Position numbers and translations under genes: made by a program. Source: Pseudaeromonas sp041911695 (GTDB lineage: Bacteria > Pseudomonadota > Gammaproteobacteria > Enterobacterales > Aeromonadaceae). Taken from it: a stretch of 16,995 nt of DNA. The number at the start of each line of letters is the position of its first letter. Position 1 is the stretch's first letter. The notes under the pieces are model-generated. The model was not told the DNA's origin. It was given only the letters and a program-made list of their open reading frames with translations, and ran no database searches. The stretch is from the NCBI GenBank assembly GCA_041911695.1, contig JAYROM010000006.1, forward strand, positions 1 to 16,995, written 5' to 3'. This document shows, piece after piece, positions 1-6,450 of the stretch.

Positions 1-139
1 AAGGAGCGAAGCAGTTCAAAAAAACTGTTGGTCTCCATAGTAGGGTACCTCTGCGTAGAGAACCTACGTCAAGTATAGGTCAGGCCCAACACGTAAAGGG
101 AACAGCGCCAACGTCAAACCTGTATCTTATTATTTTAAA

Positions 140-295
140 ATGAGTCAGTTGGCCTGGATAAAAATGAGAGATGCCGATTGTGACTTGGAGACATACGAGT
201 CGATGGGAAGAACTGGCTATGACAGCATATATCACAACTGTCTTGCTGATAAAACGAGAGACAGGATTAATAAAATCAAAGCGATGATGTACTGA
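140..295 (+). pseudogene. LprI/DUF1311-like C-terminal fragment
   Basis: A 51-codon reading frame starting MSQLAWIKMRDADC and ending with a cysteine-containing NCLADKTRDRINK stretch. The pattern Q-x-x-W-I-x-x-R-D-A-x-C, then a second Cys followed by a Thr-x-x-Arg helix, is the C-terminal half of the LprI N-terminal (DUF1311) domain, a small secreted domain that in some relatives inhibits lysozyme. The helix that normally precedes it, and any signal peptide, are missing: the frame is open back to a stop at 56-58, but those codons do not resemble the family. No good ribosome binding site precedes the ATG. I read it as the remnant of a truncated gene; a very small intact protein is possible but less likely. 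The surrounding 500 bases are AT-richer than the rest of the window, which suggests acquired DNA. Confidence 0.5.
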
Positions 296-488
296 AGAGG
301 ACTTGCTAGGCCTTTACGATAAACAATGGGTTGCCATTCATGAGAAATGTAGACTTTATGCAAATGCAAATCTTGGTGGTCAACGAGGTGCATTGTTAAT
401 GGCCCAGGGCGAGTTGAATGGAGTAAGGGATTCAAGTCTATATATCGCACAACATATTGATGATGTGGATGAAAGTCGACTCATTTAA
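288..488 (+). pseudogene. Second small fragment, weakly DUF1311-like
   Basis: An open frame running from a stop at 285-287 to TAA at 486-488, overlapping the end of the preceding fragment in another frame. It has no ATG at its head; a TTG at 303 is the only nearby candidate start. The translation contains W-V-A-x-x-E-K-C-R-L-Y-A, then a Gly-rich turn and a helix with N-G-V-R-D. This layout resembles the Trp...Arg/Asp...Cys pattern and the following helix of DUF1311, but the second cysteine expected there is a glycine (MAQGELN). It may be the tail of a second tandem copy of the family seen just upstream. Recognition is weak. Whether it is expressed cannot be told from the sequence. Confidence 0.3.
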
Positions 489-507
489 ATAATTTTGTGT
501 GTCTGGA

Positions 508-1338
508 TTAAACCACCACCTCATCCGTCAAAATGTCATCAAACAACTGCGATAGCAGCTCTTTTTGCGACACCAGGCCGAGCTTGGCGTAGATATTTTT
601 GCGGTGGACGCGTTCGGTCTCGGGAGAGATGGCGAGGGCCTGGGCGGCTTCCTTGCTGGAGTAGCCGCGGATCAGTAGCTGCATCACATCGCGCTCGCGG
701 CTGGTCAGTTGATCGTGGCCGTATTCGAGCAGGCGCTGCTTGAGGGCGAGGTGCGAGGTGGTGTGCGGACTCTTGCCGGCGTGGCGTTGCTGGTCATCCA
801 GTTGTACCAGTGCCTGCAGCAGCGGTGAGAGGGCGCGTAATTTACCCAGTACGCGGCGATTAAAGCGCGCCAGCGATTGGGTGCGGCCGAGGGAGAGCAG
901 ATAGCTCGACTGATCACTCAGCTGCACCACAAAACAGACCTCATCCACCAGTCGGGACGGGCGGAAGTACTCGTCGTAATAGGCGCTTTCCCAGAAATCC
1001 TCCGGGGCGATCTCGTCGAGGGTGATAAAGCCGTTATGCCCCTGCATGCAGTATTCGTAGAACGGGCTGAGTAGGTAAGCCCCCTGCATATAGCGGCGCC
1101 ACAGCCCCTGATCGGTATTGGCGAGCGACGATTGCAACACCACCGGGGCCGAACTCGGGTGATAACGCAGGGCGACATAGTCGTCAAAGCTGGCGGCGCT
1201 ACGTAACAGATAGGTCAGACGATCGATAAAGTCGTCCTTGCCCACGGCCAGGATCAGATCGGCAAGACCATGAATTAATGAGTGATCATCCAGCGTTGAA
1301 CGGGTGGTCATGCGCAGTACAGCCAGGTCGGGGAGCAT
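508..1338 (-). CDS. LuxR-family transcriptional regulator
   Basis: A 276-residue regulator. The C-terminus (about residues 209-262) is a LuxR/NarL-type helix-turn-helix: LTSRERDVMQLL, then SSKEAAQALAIS and the recognition stretch ETERVHRKNIYAKLG. The N-terminal 200 residues hold a sensing domain I cannot assign to a ligand class; it has no visible receiver-domain phosphorylation motif. The frame is open further upstream, to 1395. I chose the ATG at 1338 because AGGA lies about nine bases before it, whereas the next ATG (1311) has no ribosome binding site. It lies downstream of, and in the same direction as, the binding-protein gene, but a perfect terminator hairpin separates them, so it probably has its own short promoter region. 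By position it is the likely regulator of the binding protein and the divergent hydrolases; that is inference. Confidence 0.85.
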   Translation of the reverse strand: MLPDLAVLRMTTRSTLDDHSLIHGLADLILAVGKDDFIDRLTYLLRSAASFDDYVALRYHPSSAPVVLQSSLANTDQGLWRRYMQGAYLLSPFYEYCMQGHNGFITLDEIAPEDFWESAYYDEYFRPSRLVDEVCFVVQLSDQSSYLLSLGRTQSLARFNRRVLGKLRALSPLLQALVQLDDQQRHAGKSPHTTSHLALKQRLLEYGHDQLTSRERDVMQLLIRGYSSKEAAQALAISPETERVHRKNIYAKLGLVSQKELLSQLFDDILTDEVVV

Positions 1339-1400
1339 GCTCGGAGTCCTGTAGTGTGCGCAGCATCCGCCGTGCTGGCAAGTGTTGCGCGGCAATCAGC

Positions 1401-1433
1401 AAAAAAACAGCCATACCCTGGCAGGTATGGCTG
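1401..1433 (-). terminator. Rho-independent terminator of the binding-protein gene
   Basis: On the minus strand, a perfect 10-bp stem (CAGCCATACC / GGTATGGCTG, plus-strand arms 1408-1417 and 1424-1433) with a 6-base loop is followed by seven T residues (A run at 1401-1407 on the plus strand). It lies about 20 bases after the stop codon of the PotD-like gene and before the luxR-type gene. Confidence 0.93.
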
Positions 1434-1455
1434 TACTCGGGCGGGGCAGGAGGAG

Positions 1456-2493
1456 TTACTTGGCCGCCCAGGCGTTAAAGCGACGTTCCAGCTCTTCGCC
1501 GTGATCCAGCCAGAAGGCGGCATCGATGGCCAGTGCATTCTTCATGTTGGCCGGAGAGGTCGGCAGTTGGGCAGCCAGTTCCGGCGGCAGCAGGCCAGTG
1601 GCCTTCTTGCTGGTCGGGCCGTACGGGATCTGCTGGGCATAGGCGAGCTGAGCTTCCGGTTTGACCGCGCTGGCGATGAACTTCATGGCCAGATCCTTGT
1701 TCGGCGAGCCCTTCGGAATCACCCAGTAATCCTGTTCGTAGGTGTTGGTGCCCCAGGAGATCTGCAGGCTCTTGTTGCCTTCTTTCACCGCGTTGGCGAT
1801 ACGGCCGTTGTAGGCGGTGGTCATCACCACATCACCAGAGATCAGATATTGCGGCGCCTGGGCACCGGCTTCCCACCACAGGATGTTCGGCTTCAGCTCA
1901 TCCAGCTTCTTGAAGGCGCGATCGACACCGGCTTTGGTACCCAGCACCTTGTAGACGTCAGCCGGCTTCACGCCATCGGCTTCCAGTGCGGCTTCCAGTG
2001 CATACTTGGCGGTCTTGCGCAGCCCGCGCTTGCCCGGGAAGGTCTTGGTATCCCAGAAGTCTGCCCACGAGGTCGGGGCCTTGCTCAGCTTGGCGCTGTC
2101 ATAGGCAACAACGGTGGACCAGACGAACATGCCGATACCGCACTTTTCAGCTGCGCCCTTGAGGAAGCTGCTCTTCTCGCCGATCACCTTGTAATCCAGC
2201 TTCTCGAACAGCCCTTCATCACAGCCGCGCTTCACTTCGGAGAGCTCGACTTCCACTGCATCCCAAGAGACACTCTTGGCATCGACCATGGCCTTGATCT
2301 TGGCCATTTCGCCGTTGTATTCACCGGCGACAATCTTGGTGCCGGTTTCTTTGGTGAAGGGCTCGTACCAAGCCTTCACCTGGGCGTCCTTGTTGGCGCC
2401 ACCGAAGGAGATGACGGAGAGATCCGCCGCACTGGCCATGGTGCACAGTCCTGCGCCCACTGCCAGGGCCAGCATCTTGTATACAGTTTTCAT
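1456..2493 (-). CDS. PotD/PotF-like periplasmic substrate-binding protein
   Basis: A 345-residue extracytoplasmic solute-binding protein of the ABC-transporter polyamine/spermidine type (SBP_bac family 1/8). Residues 1 to about 22 form a signal peptide: KTVYK, a hydrophobic core, then SMASAAD-like processing near ASA/ADL. The mature protein opens with the beta strand LSVISFGGANKDAQ typical of the family and contains TSWADFWDTKTFPGKRG (141-157), a conserved PotD/PotF-type segment. Two cysteines (91 and 118) could form a disulfide. The ATG at 2493 is preferred over the adjacent in-frame GTG at 2496 because AAGGA lies seven bases before it. No ATPase or permease gene is in this window, so the partner transporter must be elsewhere or beyond view. 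Divergence from a carbamoylase and a deiminase-fold enzyme suggests a guanidino or ureido ligand; a polyamine is the alternative. Confidence 0.9.
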   Translation of the reverse strand: MKTVYKMLALAVGAGLCTMASAADLSVISFGGANKDAQVKAWYEPFTKETGTKIVAGEYNGEMAKIKAMVDAKSVSWDAVEVELSEVKRGCDEGLFEKLDYKVIGEKSSFLKGAAEKCGIGMFVWSTVVAYDSAKLSKAPTSWADFWDTKTFPGKRGLRKTAKYALEAALEADGVKPADVYKVLGTKAGVDRAFKKLDELKPNILWWEAGAQAPQYLISGDVVMTTAYNGRIANAVKEGNKSLQISWGTNTYEQDYWVIPKGSPNKDLAMKFIASAVKPEAQLAYAQQIPYGPTSKKATGLLPPELAAQLPTSPANMKNALAIDAAFWLDHGEELERRFNAWAAK

Positions 2494-2561
2494 CACGACA
2501 TCCTTGTAAATTCAGGGAAAAAGTAAACTTTGCCGGCCGCAAAATTCGCCGTAACCCCAAT

Positions 2562-2573
2562 CTATGTCCATAG
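2562..2573. promoter_or_regulatory. Short dyad CTATG-TC-CATAG in the divergent region
   Basis: A perfect 5-2-5 palindrome about 70 bases upstream of the binding-protein start. It could be an operator half-pair for the linked LuxR-type regulator, but nothing else supports that. Confidence 0.25.
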
Positions 2574-2596
2574 TTCCTGCGCGGCTATAACCCTTT

Positions 2597-2644
2597 TGAG
2601 GTAGTTGCCGAGCGGGACAGTATTGTGACGGCGGTCATACCTCA
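2597..2644. promoter_or_regulatory. Spaced inverted repeat TGAGGTA...TACCTCA
   Basis: TGAGGTA at 2597-2603 and its exact complement TACCTCA at 2638-2644, with centres 41 bases apart (close to four helical turns), flank the CRP-like site in the region between the binding-protein and carbamoylase genes. This is candidate regulator-binding architecture; the protein that might bind is unknown. Confidence 0.3.
2624..2639. promoter_or_regulatory. Candidate CRP binding site
   Basis: TGTGA-CGGCGG-TCATA matches the CRP consensus TGTGA-N6-TCACA at 9 of 10 conserved bases. It lies about 100 bases before the carbamoylase start and 130 before the binding-protein start, so it could act on either divergent promoter. 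It suggests carbon-source control of the catabolic cluster. Confidence 0.5.
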
Positions 2645-2741
2645 GATGGGGGATGGTTTGCGGCGATGTCCCCTGTCTATCCTGCAGCCATTACCCGGGT
2701 AGCAGGTCGCTGCCCGTCATCACCATACAGGACGATCACCC

Positions 2742-4028
2742 ATGACAGGGCATCCGCAATTGGCATCACGCCTCAGTACTCGCGAACTGCGCATCAATGC
2801 CGGACGGCTGGCGAACCATCTGGCCGAGATAGCGCAGATTGGTGGATTGGAAAACGGCGGTTGCAATCGCCAGGCGCTGACTCAAGAGGACGCACAAGGG
2901 CGGCAGTGGTTTATTGACCACTGCCTGCGCCTCGGCGGCGAGGTGCGGCGTGACCAGATGGGTAACCTGTTTGTGCGTTGGGCGGGTCGCGAGGCCTTGC
3001 CGCCAGTGCTGATGGGCTCGCATCTGGACACCCAGCCGACCGGCGGTAAATACGACGGCGTCTATGGCGTCCTCTCCGCCCTCGAGGTGATGACCTGCCT
3101 GTACGAGGCCGGCATCACTACCCGTTATCCGCTGGAAATTGCGGTCTGGACCAACGAGGAGGGGGCGCGTTTTGCCCCGGCGATGATGGGCTCGGGGGTG
3201 TTTGCCGGGGTATTCGATCAAGAGGCCATGCTGGCAGTGACCGACCGCCACGGCATCGCGGTCGGTGAGGCGCTGGCCTCCAGCCAGCAGCGCGGTGATC
3301 ACCTGTGTGCGGCGTATCCGCTGACTGCGGCGCTTGAGCTGCATATCGAGCAGGGGCCGGTGCTGGAAGCCGAAGGCAAGACCATCGGCGTGGTGCAGGG
3401 GGTACAGGGCATGAGTTGGTTTGATGTCACCCTGCGCGGTGTCACCACCCATGCCGGCCCGACACCGATGGCGATGCGCCATGATCCGGTGGCGGTGCTC
3501 GGCCCGCTGCTCGGCCGGTTGTACGAGACGGTGCGCGCGGTCGATCACCAGGCGCGACTGACCATCGGCGAGATCCGCGTTCATCCTGGCTCGCGCAACA
3601 CCGTGCCCGGCGAGGTGGTGTTCAGTGTTGATCTGCGCCATCCCGAGCAACCGGTACTCGATCACCTGATCGCGCAGGTGCATGAACTGATAGCGCGTGC
3701 CGATGGCCAATACGGTGTGCAGGCGCGTATTACCCCGGTCTGGCACTCCCCTGCGGTGCAGTTTGATGGCAGATGTCTGGCGGCGATCCAGGCCGCCAGT
3801 GAGCAACTCGGCCTGCCCGCAATGCCGATGGTCTCCGGCGCCGGACATGACTCGGTCTATCTCGCCCGCGTCGCCCCAGTCGGCATGATCTTTATCCCCT
3901 GCGCCGGCGGGATCTCCCACAACGAGGCAGAAGCCATCAGCCTGGCCGATATGGCGGCCGGTGCCAATGTGCTGCTGCATAGCGTACTGCAACTGGCCGA
4001 GCCTGCGACGGCCTCACTTGAAGCGTAA
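2742..4028 (+). CDS. Zinc-dependent N-carbamoyl amino acid hydrolase (M20 family)
   Basis: A 428-residue metal amidase of the hydantoinase/carbamoylase group (HyuC, AllC, beta-ureidopropionase relatives), which hydrolyse N-carbamoyl or ureido acids to the amine, ammonia and CO2. Visible motifs: GSHLDTQPTGGKYDGVYGV (92-110, metal ligands His94 and Asp105), WTNEEGARFAPAMMGS (136-151, Glu139/140), ELHIEQGP (199-206, ligand His201), the dimerisation-domain stretch GVTTHAGPTPM (233-243), GAGHDS (366-371) and ISHNEAE (391-397, ligand His393). All expected metal ligands are present and the length is normal. AGGA lies about nine bases before the ATG. The deiminase-fold gene follows after 21 bases, so the two are very probably co-transcribed. 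The exact substrate cannot be read; allantoate is an alternative, but no purine genes are nearby. Confidence 0.92.
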   Translation: MTGHPQLASRLSTRELRINAGRLANHLAEIAQIGGLENGGCNRQALTQEDAQGRQWFIDHCLRLGGEVRRDQMGNLFVRWAGREALPPVLMGSHLDTQPTGGKYDGVYGVLSALEVMTCLYEAGITTRYPLEIAVWTNEEGARFAPAMMGSGVFAGVFDQEAMLAVTDRHGIAVGEALASSQQRGDHLCAAYPLTAALELHIEQGPVLEAEGKTIGVVQGVQGMSWFDVTLRGVTTHAGPTPMAMRHDPVAVLGPLLGRLYETVRAVDHQARLTIGEIRVHPGSRNTVPGEVVFSVDLRHPEQPVLDHLIAQVHELIARADGQYGVQARITPVWHSPAVQFDGRCLAAIQAASEQLGLPAMPMVSGAGHDSVYLARVAPVGMIFIPCAGGISHNEAEAISLADMAAGANVLLHSVLQLAEPATASLEA

Positions 4029-4049
4029 AAACATGATGAAGGAACACCA

Positions 4050-4952
4050 ATGAGCACATTCCTGCAATCCCGGCTGCCGGCCGGTCACACGCCCGCCCAG
4101 CAACGCTGGGGCATCACCTCGGAAACCGGCGTGCTGCGCGATGTCCTGATCGGCCCGATCGAGCACTTCTCCTGGCGTGATGGCAATGCCACCTCGCGCC
4201 GGCATATGCGTAATGGCGAGCAATATGATCCGGCCACCGCTCGCGCCCAATACAACGAGATGCTGGCCGCCTATCACGATGCCGGCGTGCAGACCCACTT
4301 CCTGCCGGCGCAGGCCGACCAGCCCTATTCGGTGTATGCCCGCGACTCTTCGGTGATGACGCCGTGGGGGCCGATCATCTGCCAGATGTTCAGCCCGTGG
4401 CGACGCGCCGAATGGGCGGCGGTACTCGAGATCTACCGCCAGCTCGAGATCCCAATCTACGACGTGGTCACTGCCGGTACCTTCGAAGGCGGCGATTTTA
4501 TGCTGATCGAGCCGGGTGCGGTGCTCTGCGGTTGCAGTGGTGAGCGCACCAGCCTGGCCGGCGCCGAGCAGGTCAAGGGGTGGTTCGAACAAGAGGGCTG
4601 GGAGTTCAAGATTGGCCGCTTCGATCCGCACTTCCTGCATATGGATGTACAGTGCGTGATGGTTGCTGACAAACTGGCCGCCGTGTGTACCGCCGTGCTG
4701 CCGGATGATGTGCTGGCCTGGCTCAAACAGAAGCAGATCCAGTTTATTGATGTGCCGTATAAAGATGCGATGGAGCTTGGTTGCAACATCGTCTCGCAGG
4801 GCAATGATCGCGTGCTGCTGCCGGCCGAAAGCCGCCACCTCAAGGAGCAATGCCTGGCCTATGGCCTCAAGGTGTATGACCCGGACATCAGCATGATCAC
4901 CAAGGGCGGTGGTGGCGTGCACTGCATGTGCCAGCCGTTAAAGCGCGATTGA
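4050..4952 (+). CDS. Arginine deiminase / amidinotransferase-fold hydrolase (DDAH-like)
   Basis: A 300-residue pentein-fold enzyme of the guanidino-modifying superfamily (arginine deiminase, dimethylarginine dimethylaminohydrolase, glycine amidinotransferase). Catalytic-type residues visible in order: YARDSS (Asp99), FEGGDF (Glu146, Asp149), HMD (His197, Asp199) and a C-terminal GGGGVHC with Cys292 as probable nucleophile. At 300 residues it matches the compact DDAH/amidinotransferase form, not the longer arginine deiminases. AAGGA precedes the ATG, and it follows the carbamoylase by 21 bases. A hydrolase here would turn a guanidino compound into the ureido compound that the upstream carbamoylase could then cleave, so a hydrolytic role is more coherent than amidino transfer; this is inference. 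Arginine itself is a less obvious substrate because the partner is of a type that favours N-carbamoyl acids. Confidence 0.87.
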   Translation: MSTFLQSRLPAGHTPAQQRWGITSETGVLRDVLIGPIEHFSWRDGNATSRRHMRNGEQYDPATARAQYNEMLAAYHDAGVQTHFLPAQADQPYSVYARDSSVMTPWGPIICQMFSPWRRAEWAAVLEIYRQLEIPIYDVVTAGTFEGGDFMLIEPGAVLCGCSGERTSLAGAEQVKGWFEQEGWEFKIGRFDPHFLHMDVQCVMVADKLAAVCTAVLPDDVLAWLKQKQIQFIDVPYKDAMELGCNIVSQGNDRVLLPAESRHLKEQCLAYGLKVYDPDISMITKGGGGVHCMCQPLKRD

Positions 4953-4963
4953 GGGGAGAGGGC

Positions 4964-5027
4964 GAGAAACGAGAGGCGAGAGGCGAGAAATAAGAAGCGA
5001 GAGACAAGAGGGCGAGAGACGAGAAAA
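4964..5027 (+). repeat. GAGARRC heptamer array (left arm)
   Basis: Nine consecutive units with core (G/A)AGA followed by three bases, mostly RRC: GAGAAAC, GAGAGGC twice, GAGAAAT, AAGAAGC, GAGAGAC, an 8-base AAGAGGGC, GAGAGAC and GAGAAAA. It begins 11 bases after the stop of the deiminase-fold gene and is almost purely purine on this strand. It is more diverged than the right-hand array and encodes nothing recognisable. Confidence 0.85.
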
Positions 5028-5034
5028 ATAACAT

Positions 5035-5090
5035 TCTCAAATCTCAAATCTCAAATCTCAAATCTCGAATCTCGAATCTCGAATCTCAAA
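5035..5090 (-). repeat. GAGATTY heptamer array (right arm, inverted)
   Basis: Eight exact 7-base units on the plus strand: four TCTCAAA, three TCTCGAA and one TCTCAAA. Read on the minus strand these are GAGATTT/GAGATTC, so the GAGA core is shared with the left array but in opposite orientation. The near-perfect tandem units suggest a slippage-prone, length-variable locus. Confidence 0.92.
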
Positions 5091-5123
5091 TCTGGCTCTA
5101 TAGAATCTCGCCTCTGGCTCTAT
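5091..5123. repeat. 11-bp direct repeat at the end of mltB
   Basis: TCTGGCTCTAT occurs at 5091-5101 and again at 5113-5123, a 22-base period with AGAATCTCGCC between the copies. The second copy ends at the first base of the mltB stop codon triplet (5123-5125). Confidence 0.8.
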
Positions 5124-6250
5124 CAGCGCACCTGTGCGAAGCCTTGCACTTCCCGCTTCACCGCATCGCCCAACTGCCACACCGCCATCGCATAGTGCAC
5201 GCTGTTGTTGTAACGGGTGATGGTGTAGAAGTTGGACAGCCCGTACCAGTACTCGAAGTTGGTCCCCATATCCAGACGCAGCAGGCTGGCCTCGCGATGC
5301 AGGCCGAGATCCTGGGTAGGACGCAGACCGGCGGCATTCAGCGCGCTGATTGGATAACGGGTCTTGAAGCCGGTCTCCATGCCGGAAACCTGACCGATCG
5401 CCCGCACCGCGACCGTATCGTTCGGCGTCCAGCCATGCGCCTGGAAGTAGTGGGCAACACTGCCGATCGCATCTTCCGGGTCCCACAGGTTGACGTGGCC
5501 ATCGTTATTGAAGTCGACCGCATAAGCCTTGAACGATGACGGCATAAACTGGCAGTAGCCCATAGCGCCGGCAAACGAACCGCGCAACTCGTGCGCATCC
5601 ACATGCTCGTCACGCGCCATCAGCAGGAAGGTTTCCAGCTCCTTGGTGAAGTAATCGGCACGGCGCGGATAGTCAAACGCCAGCGTCGCCAGGGCATCCA
5701 GCAGACGGGTCTTGCCCATTACGCGACCCCAGCGGGTCTCGACACCGATAATGCCGACGATGATTTCCGGCGGCACGCCGTACTGCTTATAGGCACGTTG
5801 CAACGCCTCGGCATGCTCTTCCCAGAATTGCACACCATTTTGCAGATTGTCCGGGGTAATGAACTGCTGGCGATAGCGCAACCATGCCCCGTTCGGCCGT
5901 GGCGGCGTGCTCGGCATCAGCGACGGCGGACGCGGCGCCTGACGCTCCATCAGTGCAATCACCGAATCCAGCCGCTTGGCATGGCCCAACCAGTACTGCA
6001 ACTGGTTACGGTCATAACCGTGCTTGCTGACCATGTAATCGACAAAGCGCTGGGCCGCCGGATTGCTATTGAAGTCGCCGCTGGCAAACAGATCGGCGCC
6101 ATTGGCGTAATTCTGGCCAGGCATTACCTCGGCCTGCGGGGCGCGCAGAAAGGTGCTTTTGGCCGGCGTCGCGGCCTGCTGGGCCTCATGATGGCTGCTG
6201 CAGGCCGACAGCAAGGGGAGAACGGCCAGAATAGGAAGCAAAGTACGCAT
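5123..6250 (-). CDS. mltB: Membrane-bound lytic murein transglycosylase B
   Basis: A 375-residue lipoprotein that cleaves peptidoglycan between MurNAc and GlcNAc with 1,6-anhydro ring formation, acting from the inner face of the outer membrane. Residues 1-16 are a lipoprotein signal with lipobox LLSAC (Cys17). The SLT_2/MltB domain contains IIGVETRWG (167-175, catalytic Glu171), SFAGAMGYCQFMPSS (225-239), an EF-hand-like loop DFNNDGHVNLWD (246-257) like the calcium site of E. coli Slt35, and the C-terminal YNNSVHYAMAVWQLGDAV. The length is close to family norm. GGA six bases before the ATG at 6250 supports this start. It is convergent with the deiminase-fold gene and unrelated to it in function; the inverted heptamer arrays lie at its 3' end. 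Confidence 0.95.
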   Translation of the reverse strand: MRTLLPILAVLPLLSACSSHHEAQQAATPAKSTFLRAPQAEVMPGQNYANGADLFASGDFNSNPAAQRFVDYMVSKHGYDRNQLQYWLGHAKRLDSVIALMERQAPRPPSLMPSTPPRPNGAWLRYRQQFITPDNLQNGVQFWEEHAEALQRAYKQYGVPPEIIVGIIGVETRWGRVMGKTRLLDALATLAFDYPRRADYFTKELETFLLMARDEHVDAHELRGSFAGAMGYCQFMPSSFKAYAVDFNNDGHVNLWDPEDAIGSVAHYFQAHGWTPNDTVAVRAIGQVSGMETGFKTRYPISALNAAGLRPTQDLGLHREASLLRLDMGTNFEYWYGLSNFYTITRYNNSVHYAMAVWQLGDAVKREVQGFAQVR

Positions 6251-6413
6251 GGATCATCCAGTTATCCGGCAAAAAACGAAGTCAGTCCCCCGACCAGGCC
6301 GGAACGGCATCACACCGCACAGTCAGGGCAGCAAACTGTACCGCCATCTGGTCACTAATGGAACTCTGAATGGACCAGTGGCCCGACCTTTCGCACAAAA
6401 GATAACCAGGGGG

Positions 6414-6442
6414 TTAACGGGGCTGAACAGCAGCCCCGTTAA
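6414..6442. terminator. Strong hairpin downstream of the helicase gene
   Basis: A perfect 12-bp stem (TTAACGGGGCTG / CAGCCCCGTTAA) with a 5-base loop, nine bases past the helicase stop codon. Neither strand has a classic long U run after it, so its strength as an intrinsic terminator is uncertain, but position and stem fit an operon end. Confidence 0.65.
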
Positions 6443-6450
6443 GGGCTGTG

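Noticed and set aside
1354..2526. Long open frame on the plus strand opposite the binding-protein gene
   Set aside because: The opposite strand has a signal peptide, family motifs, a ribosome binding site and a terminator; this frame is an antisense shadow in GC-rich DNA.
2766..3992. Long minus-strand open frame opposite the carbamoylase
   Set aside because: The plus strand carries all metal ligands and motifs of the M20 family; the minus frame has no recognisable domain.
4014..4922. Minus-strand open frame opposite the deiminase-fold gene
   Set aside because: Composition is typical of antisense to a GC-rich gene, while the plus strand holds the catalytic motifs.
4953..5123. Possible CRISPR array
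   Set aside because: Units are 7 bases with no spacers and there are no cas genes; it is a simple tandem repeat.
5058..5486. Minus-strand frame ending in RFEIRDSRFEI-type repeats
   Set aside because: The repeats are read-through of the heptamer array and the rest lies in the wrong frame across mltB.
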